From NCBI RefSeq assembly GCF_025567085.1, contig NZ_JAOQJN010000004.1, positions 310,001 through 374,000 on the forward strand: 64,000 nt of DNA, in the 5' to 3' direction. The notes beneath the pieces were generated by a model. It ran no database searches, had not been told where the DNA came from, and worked only from the letters and a program-made list of their open reading frames with translations. Numbering within the stretch: the stretch's first letter is position 1; each line of letters opens with the position of its first letter. The position numbers and the translations under genes were made by a program. The stretch is from Bovifimicola ammoniilytica (GTDB lineage: Bacteria > Bacillota > Clostridia > Lachnospirales > Lachnospiraceae). This document shows positions 19,716 to 28,594 of this stretch, one piece after another.

Positions 19716-19925
19716 TTATTCAGCTATATCTCTGACTCTTCCGAACATACTTATAAGGTATAATCCGCAGATACCCACAACAGCATAAATGATTCTTGAA
19801 ATTAATGTCATATTGCCAAATAGAAATGCAACGAGGTCTAATCTGAAGAAACCAATTAAGCCCCAGTTAATTGCACCTATAATAGCTATTGTAAGTAATG
19901 TATAATCTAAGCCTTTTGAATTCAT
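19716..19925 (-). CDS. DUF378 (YuzA-type) small membrane protein
   Basis: A 69-residue protein with two or three membrane helices and the DUF378 hallmark AIIGAINWGLIGFFRLDLVAFLFG. Function unknown. I chose the ATG at 19925 (MNSKGLDYT) because GAAAGGA lies ten bases upstream; the ATG at 19934 nearly touches that site. Single gene, divergent from the HlyD-like gene, with a hairpin terminator shared with mgsA downstream. Confidence 0.8.
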   Translation of the reverse strand: MNSKGLDYTLLTIAIIGAINWGLIGFFRLDLVAFLFGNMTLISRIIYAVVGICGLYLISMFGRVRDIAE

Positions 19926-20028
19926 TTTAATCATCCTTTCTAAGAGATATTCTATATCATCTATTATTAACAGTTATAATAAAAATTATTAAAATATTTA
20001 TAAATTTATATAATTTATTAATATGTGA

Positions 20029-20057
20029 TTGACTAAAAAACAAGATTATTAGATAAT
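20029..20057 (+). promoter_or_regulatory. SigA-type promoter for the HlyD-like operon
   Basis: TTGACT (20029-20034) and GATAAT (20052-20057) with 17-base spacing lie 35 bases ahead of the GTG start, in a very AT-rich divergent spacer. Confidence 0.6.
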
Positions 20058-20091
20058 ATTATACAGAGTCATTGAAAATATGGAGGTAAAA

Positions 20092-21489
20092 GTGAGAACT
20101 AAGAATAAACGAATTGTAAGATATAAGAAACCTTTAAATATAAATATTGGTATGATAATTCTGACTCTTGTTTTTTTATATCTGGGTATAAATTGTATAA
20201 TCTATCTTTCAAGAGATAAGATATCTATATATGAGGTAACAAAGGGACAGAGTGAAGAGATAGCAGGTATAGCTACAACAGGAATTGCTCTTAGGACAGA
20301 GAATGTAACTAATGCACCTGCCTCAGGATATATTAATTATTATATTAAAGAAGGAACAAAAGTATCAGTAGGAAATACATTATATACAATAGATGAAAAT
20401 GGTGATTTCTCTGAGAGATTAGAAAATGCAGCCGAGAATGATTCGATGCTTACAAATGAAAATCTGTCAGAAATCAAAACAGATATATCAAAATTTGTTT
20501 CATCATATGATTCTAAAAAATTTGATGAAGTTTATGATTTTAAATATAATCTTGATGCAACTTTATTAGAAAATATTAATCTTAATAACTTATCAACTAT
20601 AAATGAATCAATAACAGCTAATGGAGGTGCAGCTTTATCACTAAATAAAGCCGACCGTTCAGGAATTGTTGAATTCTATATTGATGGTTATGAGGGACTT
20701 ACAAATGATAAGATAACAGATGATTTATTTGATGAGAAAGCCTATAATAAGAATCCTATAAAGTCAGGAAGCAGTGTTGAAAGCGGAAAGCCTATTTATA
20801 AGACTATTGATAATGAGGAATGGGAGATAGTTATTCCATTAACTAAGAAGCAGGCTGAGGATTATAAGGATACAACTGTAGTAGACATATCATTTCCATC
20901 GGAGGGAATTAAAACCTCAGCATATTTCAGTATTATAGATAATAATGGCTCGAAATATGGTATAATCGGTCTTAGACGTTATATGATTCAATTTGTAGGA
21001 GATAGATTTATTAATATAAAGATTGATAGTGATAAAAAAGAAGGACTTAAAGTACCAAAGACGGCAATAGTTAAAAAAGATTATTACGAAATTCCGATTG
21101 ATTATATTACAAATGGCGGAGATACCAGTGATGAAGGATTTATGAAAGAAGAAATTGTTAATAATGAGACAAAATCTGTTTTTGTAGCTGCTTCAATCGT
21201 ATCTAGAAATGATACCATTTGCTATGTAGAAACATCTGACAAATTACAAAAAGGAGATGTTATAGCAAAACCTAATTCAACCGACAGATATCAGATAGAT
21301 AAAACAGAGAAATTAGCAGGTGTATATAATGTTAATACAGGATATACAACTTTCAGATATGTTAAAATTCTATCAGAAAAAAATGGTTATTATATAGTTG
21401 AGTCTGGTTCTAAATATGGATTACAGGTATATGACCAGATAGTTTTAAATGCGTCATTAGTTAAGGAAAATCAAGTTATTTTTAAATAA
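20092..21489 (+). CDS. HlyD-like membrane-anchored protein of unknown role
   Basis: A 465-residue protein with a basic cytoplasmic start (RTKNKRIVRYKK), one membrane helix (~20-40) and a large external part. Near residue 75 it has a biotinyl-lipoyl-like half-motif (APASGYINYYIKEGTKVSVGNTLYTID), and a second near 190 (ADRSGIVEFYIDGYEGL ... GSSVESGKPIYK), as in periplasmic adaptor proteins. The start is GTG 20092: GGAGG at 20082-20086 is five bases before it, and the ATG at 20080 overlaps that site. No exporter gene is adjacent; it sits directly before yggS and sepF, so a cell-envelope or division role is possible but inferred. Confidence 0.75.
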   Translation: MRTKNKRIVRYKKPLNINIGMIILTLVFLYLGINCIIYLSRDKISIYEVTKGQSEEIAGIATTGIALRTENVTNAPASGYINYYIKEGTKVSVGNTLYTIDENGDFSERLENAAENDSMLTNENLSEIKTDISKFVSSYDSKKFDEVYDFKYNLDATLLENINLNNLSTINESITANGGAALSLNKADRSGIVEFYIDGYEGLTNDKITDDLFDEKAYNKNPIKSGSSVESGKPIYKTIDNEEWEIVIPLTKKQAEDYKDTTVVDISFPSEGIKTSAYFSIIDNNGSKYGIIGLRRYMIQFVGDRFINIKIDSDKKEGLKVPKTAIVKKDYYEIPIDYITNGGDTSDEGFMKEEIVNNETKSVFVAASIVSRNDTICYVETSDKLQKGDVIAKPNSTDRYQIDKTEKLAGVYNVNTGYTTFRYVKILSEKNGYYIVESGSKYGLQVYDQIVLNASLVKENQVIFK

Positions 21490-21531
21490 AAGTATTAAAA
21501 AAAGTTTTAAAATAAAAGGAGTTGTGACACT

Positions 21532-22224
21532 ATGATTAAAGACAACATAAGTACAGTACAGGCAAATATTGATAGTGCGTGTAAAAGAGTAGGAAGAGAT
21601 TCTAAAGAGGTCACATTGATTGCCGTAAGTAAAACTAAACCTGTTTCAGATATCGAAGAGGCATATGCAACAGGAACAAGAGATTTTGGTGAAAATAAGG
21701 TTCAGGAGCTTGATGAGAAATATCCGGTTTTGCCTGATGATATAAGATGGCATCTTATAGGTCATCTGCAGAGAAATAAAGTTAAATATATAGTCGATAA
21801 AGTTCATCTTATCCATTCTGTTGATTCAGTAAGATTAGCTGAACAGATTAGTGTTGAAGCAGTAAAGAAAAATGTATCAGTAAATATTCTGGTTCAGGTA
21901 AATGTTGCAAATGAAGAGACAAAATTTGGATTAAGTGAAGAAGAGACAATAAATATTGTAACAGAGATAAGTAAGTTATCTAATGTACATATAAAGGGAC
22001 TTATGACAATTGCACCTTATACTGAGAATCCTGAAAGTAATAGACAATATTTCAGGGAATTAAAGCAATTATCAGTAAAGATTGACAACTTACATATAGA
22101 TAATGTCGAAATGAAAGAGCTTTCAATGGGAATGACAGGTGACTATGAAGTAGCAGTAGAAGAGGGAGCAACTTTAGTAAGAGTTGGTACGGGGATTTTT
22201 GGTAACAGAAATTACAATATATAG
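21532..22224 (+). CDS. yggS: YggS/YlmE (PROSC) PLP homeostasis protein
   Basis: A 230-residue alanine-racemase-like TIM barrel without the racemase C-terminal domain. The PLP lysine lies in LIAVSKTKP (near residue 34), with FGENKVQEL, WHLIGHLQRNK, HSVDS and LSMGMTGDYEVAVEEGATLVRVGTGIFG following. It buffers pyridoxal phosphate and affects amino-acid pools. AAAGGAG precedes the ATG. In Gram-positives it is often next to sepF (ylmE-ylmF), as here. Confidence 0.93.
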   Translation: MIKDNISTVQANIDSACKRVGRDSKEVTLIAVSKTKPVSDIEEAYATGTRDFGENKVQELDEKYPVLPDDIRWHLIGHLQRNKVKYIVDKVHLIHSVDSVRLAEQISVEAVKKNVSVNILVQVNVANEETKFGLSEEETINIVTEISKLSNVHIKGLMTIAPYTENPESNRQYFRELKQLSVKIDNLHIDNVEMKELSMGMTGDYEVAVEEGATLVRVGTGIFGNRNYNI

Positions 22225-22296
22225 CCATAAATCAGTATAAACTGGTTGACATAAGCACCAAAAACAAGGATAATAGTAATAATTAAATATAACTCA

Positions 22297-22403
22297 TTGA
22301 CGTACTTATGTATGTCATGGATTAATCAAAATATACGTCATTAGCATATTTATGTATGATGTATATTAATCAAAATATATTAGATGGCATATGTTATGTA
22401 TGC
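22297..22403 (+). repeat. Tandem hairpin repeats upstream of sepF
   Basis: Three successive short hairpins, TGACGTAC/GTATGTCA, CGTCATTAGCAT/ATGTATGATG and GGCATA/TATGCC, are separated by a 15-base sequence ATTAATCAAAATATA that occurs twice, 44 bases apart (22321-22335 and 22365-22379). The last hairpin ends just before the sepF GGAGG site. A decayed tandem duplication or an RNA leader acting on sepF would both fit. Confidence 0.6.
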
Positions 22404-22419
22404 CGGTTGGAGGTAATTT

Positions 22420-22917
22420 ATGAGTATAACAGATAAGTTTTTAAGTTTTATGAAACTGAATGATGAAGATGATTATGATGATTATGATGAAGAAGATGAA
22501 TATGAGGTTCCAAAGAGACAGCCTAAAGCTTCTAAACGATATGATGATATAGATGATTATTCAAAGGAAACAGTATCAAGAACAGCACCAAGACCTAAAC
22601 AGGTTAAGCCTAAAGTTGTACCTATTAGAGGTAAGAATGGTATGGAGGTTTGTGTTATTAAACCATCTACTATAGAAGATGGAAGAGAGATAACAAATAC
22701 TCTTGTTTCAGGACGAGCTGTTGTATTAAACTTAGAAGGAATCCATGTTGAACTTGCACAGAGAATAATTGATTTTACATCAGGTTCATGCTTCGCAATT
22801 GATGGAAATATGCAGAAGGTTTCTAATTACATATTTATTGCAACTCCACCATCAGTAGAGATTTCAGGAGATTTCCAGGAAATTCTCAATGGTAATGCAA
22901 ATGTAACAGAAATGTAA
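22420..22917 (+). CDS. sepF: SepF, FtsZ-associated division protein
   Basis: A 165-residue SepF: an N-terminal membrane-binding amphipathic helix (MSITDKFLSFMKL), an acidic Asp/Glu/Tyr linker (residues 14-30) and a basic stretch, then the C-terminal SepF domain from about residue 70 (VCVIKPSTIEDGREITNTL, RIIDFTSGSCFAIDG). It tethers FtsZ to the membrane and stacks into rings. TTGGAGGT precedes the ATG. The Min system and FtsZ regulators are thus clustered within 6 kb. Confidence 0.93.
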   Translation: MSITDKFLSFMKLNDEDDYDDYDEEDEYEVPKRQPKASKRYDDIDDYSKETVSRTAPRPKQVKPKVVPIRGKNGMEVCVIKPSTIEDGREITNTLVSGRAVVLNLEGIHVELAQRIIDFTSGSCFAIDGNMQKVSNYIFIATPPSVEISGDFQEILNGNANVTEM

Positions 22918-22930
22918 TTGAGGTGTATAT

Positions 22931-24022
22931 ATGTCCGTTATTTTACCGGTAAGTTTCAATAATAAGCCTTGCTATAATATACTTATAGAGAAGGACTATG
23001 AAAAATTTTATGAAGAAGTACAGAAGTTTGATATATTAAACCGTCGCTTGTGTATTGTCACAGAGACTAACGTAGGACCACATTATGCTAATCAATTAAG
23101 AGACAGATTAGCAGGACTTTGCAAAGAAGTGTATATATTTACATTTGATGCAGGTGAAAGTAGTAAAAATCTTGATGTGGTCTATAAGTTATATGAATTT
23201 TTGATACAAAATAAATTTGACAGAAAAGATGTCTTAATTGCACTTGGTGGTGGTGTAGTTGGAGATTTAACAGGATTTACGGCTGCAACATATCTTAGAG
23301 GTATAAGATTTATTCAGATGCCTACATCATTACTTTCACAGGTTGATAGTAGTATTGGAGGTAAGACAGGTGTCGATTTTAATGGTTATAAGAATATGGT
23401 TGGTGCATTTTATCAGCCTATATTAGTTTATATTAATATTGAGACCTTAAAGACCTTGCCAATTCGCGAATATTTATCTGGAATGGGAGAGATAATTAAA
23501 CATGGTTTTATTAAAGACAAGGATTATCTCAAGTGGCTTAATGATAATTCTGAACATATTCTTAATTTAGAATATGATGCATTAGAATATATGATATGCG
23601 AAAGTTGTATGATTAAGAGAGCTGTTGTTGAATATGATCCTAAGGAGACACTTGGCGAAAGAGCTTTACTTAATTTTGGACATACACTTGGACATGCTAT
23701 CGAGAAGAATTCTAACTTTTCATTATTACATGGAGAATGTGTAGCACTTGGTATGCTTGCTGCATTAGAGATTTCATATACAAAAGGTTATATAAGTGAG
23801 AAAGATTTGGAATTCAGTAAAAGTATTATTAGAAAATATAATTTGCCTACGACAGTAGAGGGATTATCCAAGACTGAAGTAGTAGAGGCAACTAAATCAG
23901 ATAAGAAGATGGAGGCTGATACTATTAAGTTTATTCTTCTTAAGAGTCTTGGTAATGCTATTATCGATACATCAGTATCTATTGAAGAGATGGATAATTC
24001 TTTAGAAGGTATTGTATTATAA
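22931..24022 (+). CDS. aroB: AroB, 3-dehydroquinate synthase
   Basis: A 363-residue shikimate-pathway enzyme converting DAHP to 3-dehydroquinate with NAD and a divalent metal. Visible are the NAD loop ALGGGVVGDLTGF (near residue 102), the SQVDSSIGGKTGVDFNGYKNMVGAF block, GMGEIIKHG, and the metal-binding histidines in NFGHTLGHAIE and LHGECVALGM. Thirteen bases after sepF, preceded by TGAGGTG; likely cotranscribed. Confidence 0.96.
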   Translation: MSVILPVSFNNKPCYNILIEKDYEKFYEEVQKFDILNRRLCIVTETNVGPHYANQLRDRLAGLCKEVYIFTFDAGESSKNLDVVYKLYEFLIQNKFDRKDVLIALGGGVVGDLTGFTAATYLRGIRFIQMPTSLLSQVDSSIGGKTGVDFNGYKNMVGAFYQPILVYINIETLKTLPIREYLSGMGEIIKHGFIKDKDYLKWLNDNSEHILNLEYDALEYMICESCMIKRAVVEYDPKETLGERALLNFGHTLGHAIEKNSNFSLLHGECVALGMLAALEISYTKGYISEKDLEFSKSIIRKYNLPTTVEGLSKTEVVEATKSDKKMEADTIKFILLKSLGNAIIDTSVSIEEMDNSLEGIVL

Positions 24023-24128
24023 ACTATTAATTTAACTGATGTATTTATATTAATGATATATTATACTGCAGTTATCTAGTATCTGCTTTAGGTAATCTAC
24101 TTAATTGAAAGGAATAAACAGAATAATA

Positions 24129-24668
24129 ATGCAGAGTAGTAAGAAAAAGTTGACTAAATACTTATTATTAAGTATTTTAACTATAATTCTGGTAGGTATT
24201 GACCAGATATCAAAGTATCTGATTGTTAACAGACTTAATATTGAGAAGAATTATCCAGTTATTCCGCAATTAATATCCTTTGAATATCTTGAGAATAGAG
24301 GTGTTGCATTTGGAATTATGGATGGAAAGATGACTCTTATTACAATAGTTGTAATTCTTGTTACAATTGGAATAATTTATATTATTAAGCTATTACAGAA
24401 TTCTATATATCGCAATTATGATTTATCTAAGAAATTTTCGTTTCTGCAGATATTATGTACATTTATGATTGCAGGTGCGATTGGAAATCTAATAGACAGA
24501 ATCAGATTAGGATATGTAGTTGACTTTATAAAGTTTGACTTTATTGATTTTCCAACTTTTAATATTGCAGATTGCTATGTTGTAGTGGCAACCATATTAG
24601 TATTTATTATTTTAATGTTTTTTACGGACGAAAATGAATTCGAGAGTTTATTTCATAAGGAAGTTTAA
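24129..24668 (+). CDS. lspA: LspA, lipoprotein signal peptidase
   Basis: A 179-residue, four-helix inner-membrane aspartic protease that removes signal peptides from diacylated prolipoproteins. Motifs: DQISKYLIVNRL, ENRGVAFGI, GAIGNLIDRIRLGYVVDFI (first catalytic Asp) and FNIADCYVV (second). The start is uncertain: ATG 24129 gives MQSSKKKLTKYLL; an in-frame TTG at 24105 precedes the GAAAGGA site and is unlikely. The spacing from GAAAGGA (24107-24113) to the ATG is long (15 bases). Confidence 0.93.
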   Translation: MQSSKKKLTKYLLLSILTIILVGIDQISKYLIVNRLNIEKNYPVIPQLISFEYLENRGVAFGIMDGKMTLITIVVILVTIGIIYIIKLLQNSIYRNYDLSKKFSFLQILCTFMIAGAIGNLIDRIRLGYVVDFIKFDFIDFPTFNIADCYVVVATILVFIILMFFTDENEFESLFHKEV

Positions 24669-24672
24669 ATAA

Positions 24673-25596
24673 ATGAACACGTTTTTTGATAAAATAATTG
24701 TTGATTTTCTTGCAGATGGTACAAGAATTGATAAGTACATTTCAACATTATATCCTGATATATCAAGAACACATATTCAAAGGTTGATTGCAGAACAATT
24801 TATATTAGTTAATGACTCAGTCGTTAAGTCGAATTATAAGCTTTCTACAAATGATGTGGTATTAATCCATATTCCGGAAGCAATCGAACCAGAAATTGTA
24901 CCAGAGGATATTCCATTAGATATTCTATATGAAGATAGCGATATAATTGTTGTTAATAAGCCTAAACAAATGGTGGTTCATCCAGCAAGAGGACATTATT
25001 CAGGAACATTGGTAAATGCATTGCTTTATCATTGTAAAGATGAATTATCAGGAATCAATGGTGTTATGAGACCTGGTATTGTTCATAGGATAGATATGGA
25101 TACAACAGGTGTTTTAGTTGTATGTAAAAATGATTATGCACATAACAAATTAGCCGAACAATTAAAGGAACATTCAATAACACGACGTTACGAAGCTATC
25201 GTCCATAATGTTATAAAAGAAGATTCAGGTACAGTTAATGCCAAAATTGGCAGACACCCTAATAACAGACTGAAGATGGAAGCAAACGTTAATAATGGTA
25301 AAGATGCAATTACGCATTATAAGGTTTTAGAACGCTTTAAGAATTTTACCCATATTGAATGTCAGTTAGAAACTGGAAGAACTCATCAGATAAGAGTTCA
25401 TATGGCGAGTATAGGTTATCCTTTATTAGGAGATGCCGTATATGGTCCGGCTCATTGCCCATATAAATTAGTTGGGCAGACACTTCATGCCAGAGTTTTA
25501 GGATTTATACATCCAAGAACTAATAAATATATGGAGTTTGAAGCTCCTTTACCAGAATATTTTGTACATTTACTCAAAATATTACCGCGCAATTAG
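24673..25596 (+). CDS. RluA/RluD-family 23S rRNA pseudouridine synthase
   Basis: A 307-residue enzyme with an N-terminal S4 RNA-binding domain (IDKYISTLYPDISRTHIQRLI, ~15-40) and a catalytic domain with HRIDMDTTGVLVV (catalytic Asp near 137), ARRYEAIVHN-type strand and LETGRTHQIRVHM. Closest by architecture to RluD/YlyB, which in Firmicutes also follows lspA. It starts four bases after lspA. Confidence 0.93.
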   Translation: MNTFFDKIIVDFLADGTRIDKYISTLYPDISRTHIQRLIAEQFILVNDSVVKSNYKLSTNDVVLIHIPEAIEPEIVPEDIPLDILYEDSDIIVVNKPKQMVVHPARGHYSGTLVNALLYHCKDELSGINGVMRPGIVHRIDMDTTGVLVVCKNDYAHNKLAEQLKEHSITRRYEAIVHNVIKEDSGTVNAKIGRHPNNRLKMEANVNNGKDAITHYKVLERFKNFTHIECQLETGRTHQIRVHMASIGYPLLGDAVYGPAHCPYKLVGQTLHARVLGFIHPRTNKYMEFEAPLPEYFVHLLKILPRN

Positions 25597-25623
25597 TAAA
25601 AAATTTTTTGGGAGGTGTTTTGT

Positions 25624-26235
25624 ATGGATAAACATACTATTATTACAATCGGAAGACAATATGGTAGTGGTGGTCGTGAAATCGGTCAGAAGCTTGCAGA
25701 AAGACTTGGTATCAAGTGCTACGATAATGAGTTACTTTCTATTGCTGCTAAAGAAAGTGGTTTATGCCAGGAAGTATTCGAAGCACATGATGAAAAACCT
25801 ACAAATAGCTTTTTGTATTCACTTGTTATGGATACATATCACCCATATGGTACAGGTGGAATGATAGATGTTCCATTAAGCCAGAAGATATTCTTAGCCC
25901 AATTCGAAACTATTAAGAATATTGCTAAGAAAGAAAGCTGCGTATTTGTTGGAAGATGTGCAGATTATGCATTACAAGATGATTACAATGTAACAAGTGT
26001 ATTTATTTCAAGTGATATGGATTCTAAAATAAAAAGAATTTGTGAAAGAAATAATGTTACACCTTCTAAGGCACAGGAGATGATTTTAAAAACCGATAAG
26101 AAACGTGCAAGTTATTACAATTACTACACTAATAAAAAATGGGGTGTTTGTTCATCCTACGACCTGTGTATAAACAGTGGTAAAATCGGAATCGATAAAG
26201 CTGTTGATGTAATTATGAATTATTTAAAAATGTAA
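25624..26235 (+). CDS. Cytidylate kinase-like family protein
   Basis: A 203-residue P-loop protein of the cytidylate-kinase-like family common in Clostridia: ITIGRQYGSGGREIGQKLAERLG is a modified P-loop at residues ~7-28, followed by the CYDNELL segment. True Cmk is longer and has a different CMP-binding domain, so the substrate is unknown. ATG 25624 is eight bases after GGGAGG; a GTG at 25615 overlaps that site. Followed by a strong terminator. Confidence 0.82.
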   Translation: MDKHTIITIGRQYGSGGREIGQKLAERLGIKCYDNELLSIAAKESGLCQEVFEAHDEKPTNSFLYSLVMDTYHPYGTGGMIDVPLSQKIFLAQFETIKNIAKKESCVFVGRCADYALQDDYNVTSVFISSDMDSKIKRICERNNVTPSKAQEMILKTDKKRASYYNYYTNKKWGVCSSYDLCINSGKIGIDKAVDVIMNYLKM

Positions 26236-26293
26236 AGGTTATACATACAATTCAAAACATAATTATTAATATTAATTTAGTTGTTTAATTAAA

Positions 26294-26361
26294 CCACCAT
26301 AATATGTATATGGAGAAATCAAAGAATGATTTTACATTACATTTATGGTGGCTTTTTTTTT
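26294..26361 (+). terminator. Rho-independent terminator after the cytidylate-kinase-like gene
   Basis: CCACCATAA (26294-26302) pairs with TTATGGTGG (26343-26351), followed by a run of nine T's. The loop is about 40 bases and contains a weaker inner pairing. It ends the sepF-to-kinase run. Confidence 0.85.
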
Positions 26362-26386
26362 AGAGAAATTGTAATGTCTGTAATAT

Positions 26387-26488
26387 ATGTACACCATAGC
26401 CGAAATGATGAACAGTGAAATAAAAAAGCCAAAGGAAAGCCCAAAAAGAGATGTATTGGAACGAATAAAACTATTCGCAAAACCATAG
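26387..26488 (+). CDS. Possible small ORF (33 aa, basic)
   Basis: In the 354-base gap between the kinase-like gene and ttcA, a 33-codon frame reads MYTIAEMMNSEIKKPKESPK and ends DVLERIKLFAKP. Its composition (Lys, Glu, Pro-rich, then an amphipathic end) looks more protein-like than the surrounding AT-rich DNA, but there is no clear Shine-Dalgarno and it begins right after a terminator. It may be a remnant of a longer gene. The rest of the gap holds the terminator and a probable ttcA promoter (TATAAT near 26529). Confidence 0.25.
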   Translation: MYTIAEMMNSEIKKPKESPKRDVLERIKLFAKP

Positions 26489-26589
26489 TTTAACGAAAAG
26501 TTATACTAGAAAAGTTATTATTAATGTGTTATAATCAGATTATTAATAAATATAACAAATACAAACATCATATCATAAGGAATAAATAT

Positions 26590-27321
26590 ATGGAATTACA
26601 GAAATTATATAGTTATACAAGGCAGGCTATAGATAAATATAATATGATAAATGATGGAGATAAAATTGCAATTGGTGTATCTGGTGGCAAAGACAGTCTC
26701 ACATTATTATATGCTTTAAGTGGACTTAGACGTTTTTATTCAAAACATTTTGATTTAGTGGCAATATCCGTTGACTTAGGCTTTGGTATACAGGAATTTG
26801 ATGCGATTAACAAATTATGCAATGATTTGGATATTCCTTTACATATTGTACATACAGAAATTAATCAGATTGTATTCGTTAATCGCAGGGAATCTAACCC
26901 ATGCTCATTGTGTGCTAAAATGCGTAAAGGTGCGTTGAATGATAAGGCTAAGGAATTAGGATGTAATCGTGTTGCATATGCTCATCATAAAGATGATATT
27001 ATAGAGACTATGATGTTATCTCTTATGTATGAAGGCAGGTTTTATTCTTTTTCTCCAGTGACATTTTTAGATAAAACCAAACTTTATGTTATACGTCCAT
27101 TAATGTTTGTCAGTGAATCTGAAGTAATTGGCTTTAAAAATAAATATAATTTACCAGTTGCTAAAAATCAATGTCCGGCTGATGGACATACTAAACGTGA
27201 ATATGTAAAAAATCTTATAAAGCAACTTAATCATGACAATCCAGGTGTTAAAGAACGTATGTTCGGAGCAATTGTCGCTAGTAAAATTGAAGGGTGGAAT
27301 ATTACAAATGCCAAATTCTAA
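26590..27321 (+). CDS. ttcA: TtcA-like tRNA 2-thiocytidine synthetase (PP-loop ATPase)
   Basis: A 243-residue PP-loop enzyme with SGGKDS at residues 31-36, the Fe-S Cys pair in NPCSLCAKMRKG (near 105 and 108), HHKDDIIETMMLSL and a third Cys in QCPADG. This matches TtcA-family tRNA thiolases that need a [4Fe-4S] cluster. I chose ATG 26590 (AAGGA upstream); the in-frame ATG at 26524 falls at the promoter -10. The last codons overlap the recombinase start by 14 bases. Confidence 0.85.
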   Translation: MELQKLYSYTRQAIDKYNMINDGDKIAIGVSGGKDSLTLLYALSGLRRFYSKHFDLVAISVDLGFGIQEFDAINKLCNDLDIPLHIVHTEINQIVFVNRRESNPCSLCAKMRKGALNDKAKELGCNRVAYAHHKDDIIETMMLSLMYEGRFYSFSPVTFLDKTKLYVIRPLMFVSESEVIGFKNKYNLPVAKNQCPADGHTKREYVKNLIKQLNHDNPGVKERMFGAIVASKIEGWNITNAKF

Positions 27322-28525
27322 GAAAAATTCATCTAATAATATTTCTAGTAATAATAATTCTAGTAATAATATAGATATTTCTGATACAAATAATTCTAAT
27401 AAAGCTAATCCTAAAGAAATTAACACTAAAACAGTTAATACCAAAACGACTGCTAATACTAAGACAACTACAAGAAATTATCACGACCAGATTAATATAA
27501 ATAATGACTTAAAACTTCGTGAAATGTTAAAGGAATTACCACGATTCTGTATGACTTTCTTTAGAGGTATTGAATATACAACATCATCAAGAACACGTAT
27601 TGCTTATGCATATGATTTAGGTGTATTTTTTAATTACATTAAAGATACTAATCCTGCATATGCTGATATTGAAATAAATCATTTTTCAATAGATATATTA
27701 AATAAAATAACGGTTGATGATATCGAAGAATATCTGGATTATCTGAAAGTATATTCTAAAAATAGTTCAGAACATACAAATCGTGAAAAGGGAATTAAGA
27801 GAAAATTATCATCTTTAAAATCATTTTATAACTACTTCTTCTGCAATCAGATTATTGAAGATAATCCAGCAGCTAAGGTCAGAATGCCTAAATTACACGA
27901 ATCAGAAATTATCAGACTTGATTCTGATGAGGTTGTAAGATTACTTGATGAAGTTGAATCAGGAGATAATCTTACTAAATCGCAAAAGAAATATCATGAT
28001 AAAACCAAACTACGTGATACTGCATTACTTACACTTTTACTTGGAACCGGTATGCGTGTTTCAGAATGTGTAGGTATAGATATTAATGATGTAGATTTTA
28101 AAAATTCAGGTATAAAAGTCAGACGTAAAGGTGGTTACGAAGCAATCGTATATTTTGGAGATGAGGTAGAAATAGCTTTGCTTAATTATCTTGAATACAG
28201 AAATACAATTAAACCTGTTGCTGGACACGAGAATGCACTCTTCTTATCTTTACAAAATAAAAGAATTAGTGTTCGTTCAGTAGAAAATCTTGTTAAGAAA
28301 TATTCAGGTTTAATAACAACTTTAAAACATATAACGCCTCATAAACTCAGGAGTACGTATGGTACAAATCTTTATAAAGAAACTGGAGATATCTACTTAG
28401 TTGCCGATGTACTTGGACACAAAGACGTTAATACAACCAGAAAGCACTATGCTGCCATAGAGGACCGCAGACGTTATAATGCAAGAAATGAGGTCTCATT
28501 ACGAAGAAATAAAGAGGAAGAATAA
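27308..28525 (+). CDS. Tyrosine recombinase, XerS-like
   Basis: A 405-residue integrase-family protein. Residues 1-60 are a low-complexity Ser/Asn/Lys/Thr tract; a SAM-like core-binding domain follows (SSRTRIAYAYDLGVFFNYI). The catalytic domain has Arg in GTGMRVSE, Lys in RRKGGYEAI, HKLR, LGHKD and the Tyr in TTRKHY. With no phage genes nearby and a chromosomal-housekeeping setting beside lexA, it is more likely a chromosome-dimer resolution enzyme of the single-recombinase (XerS) kind than a phage integrase; that is inference. AGGGTGG lies ten bases before ATG 27308. It overlaps ttcA. Confidence 0.8.
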   Translation: MPNSKKNSSNNISSNNNSSNNIDISDTNNSNKANPKEINTKTVNTKTTANTKTTTRNYHDQININNDLKLREMLKELPRFCMTFFRGIEYTTSSRTRIAYAYDLGVFFNYIKDTNPAYADIEINHFSIDILNKITVDDIEEYLDYLKVYSKNSSEHTNREKGIKRKLSSLKSFYNYFFCNQIIEDNPAAKVRMPKLHESEIIRLDSDEVVRLLDEVESGDNLTKSQKKYHDKTKLRDTALLTLLLGTGMRVSECVGIDINDVDFKNSGIKVRRKGGYEAIVYFGDEVEIALLNYLEYRNTIKPVAGHENALFLSLQNKRISVRSVENLVKKYSGLITTLKHITPHKLRSTYGTNLYKETGDIYLVADVLGHKDVNTTRKHYAAIEDRRRYNARNEVSLRRNKEEE

Positions 28526-28594
28526 CCCATAAAATAAATATGTAATGCAAACAAATATTATATCAGGCATTGATCATTACATAATGAATAGTAT

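Noticed and set aside
19716..19925. Treating the DUF378 gene as an antisense artefact
   Set aside because: It has a clear family motif (GAINWGLIG), a ribosome site and no gene opposite, so it was kept as real.
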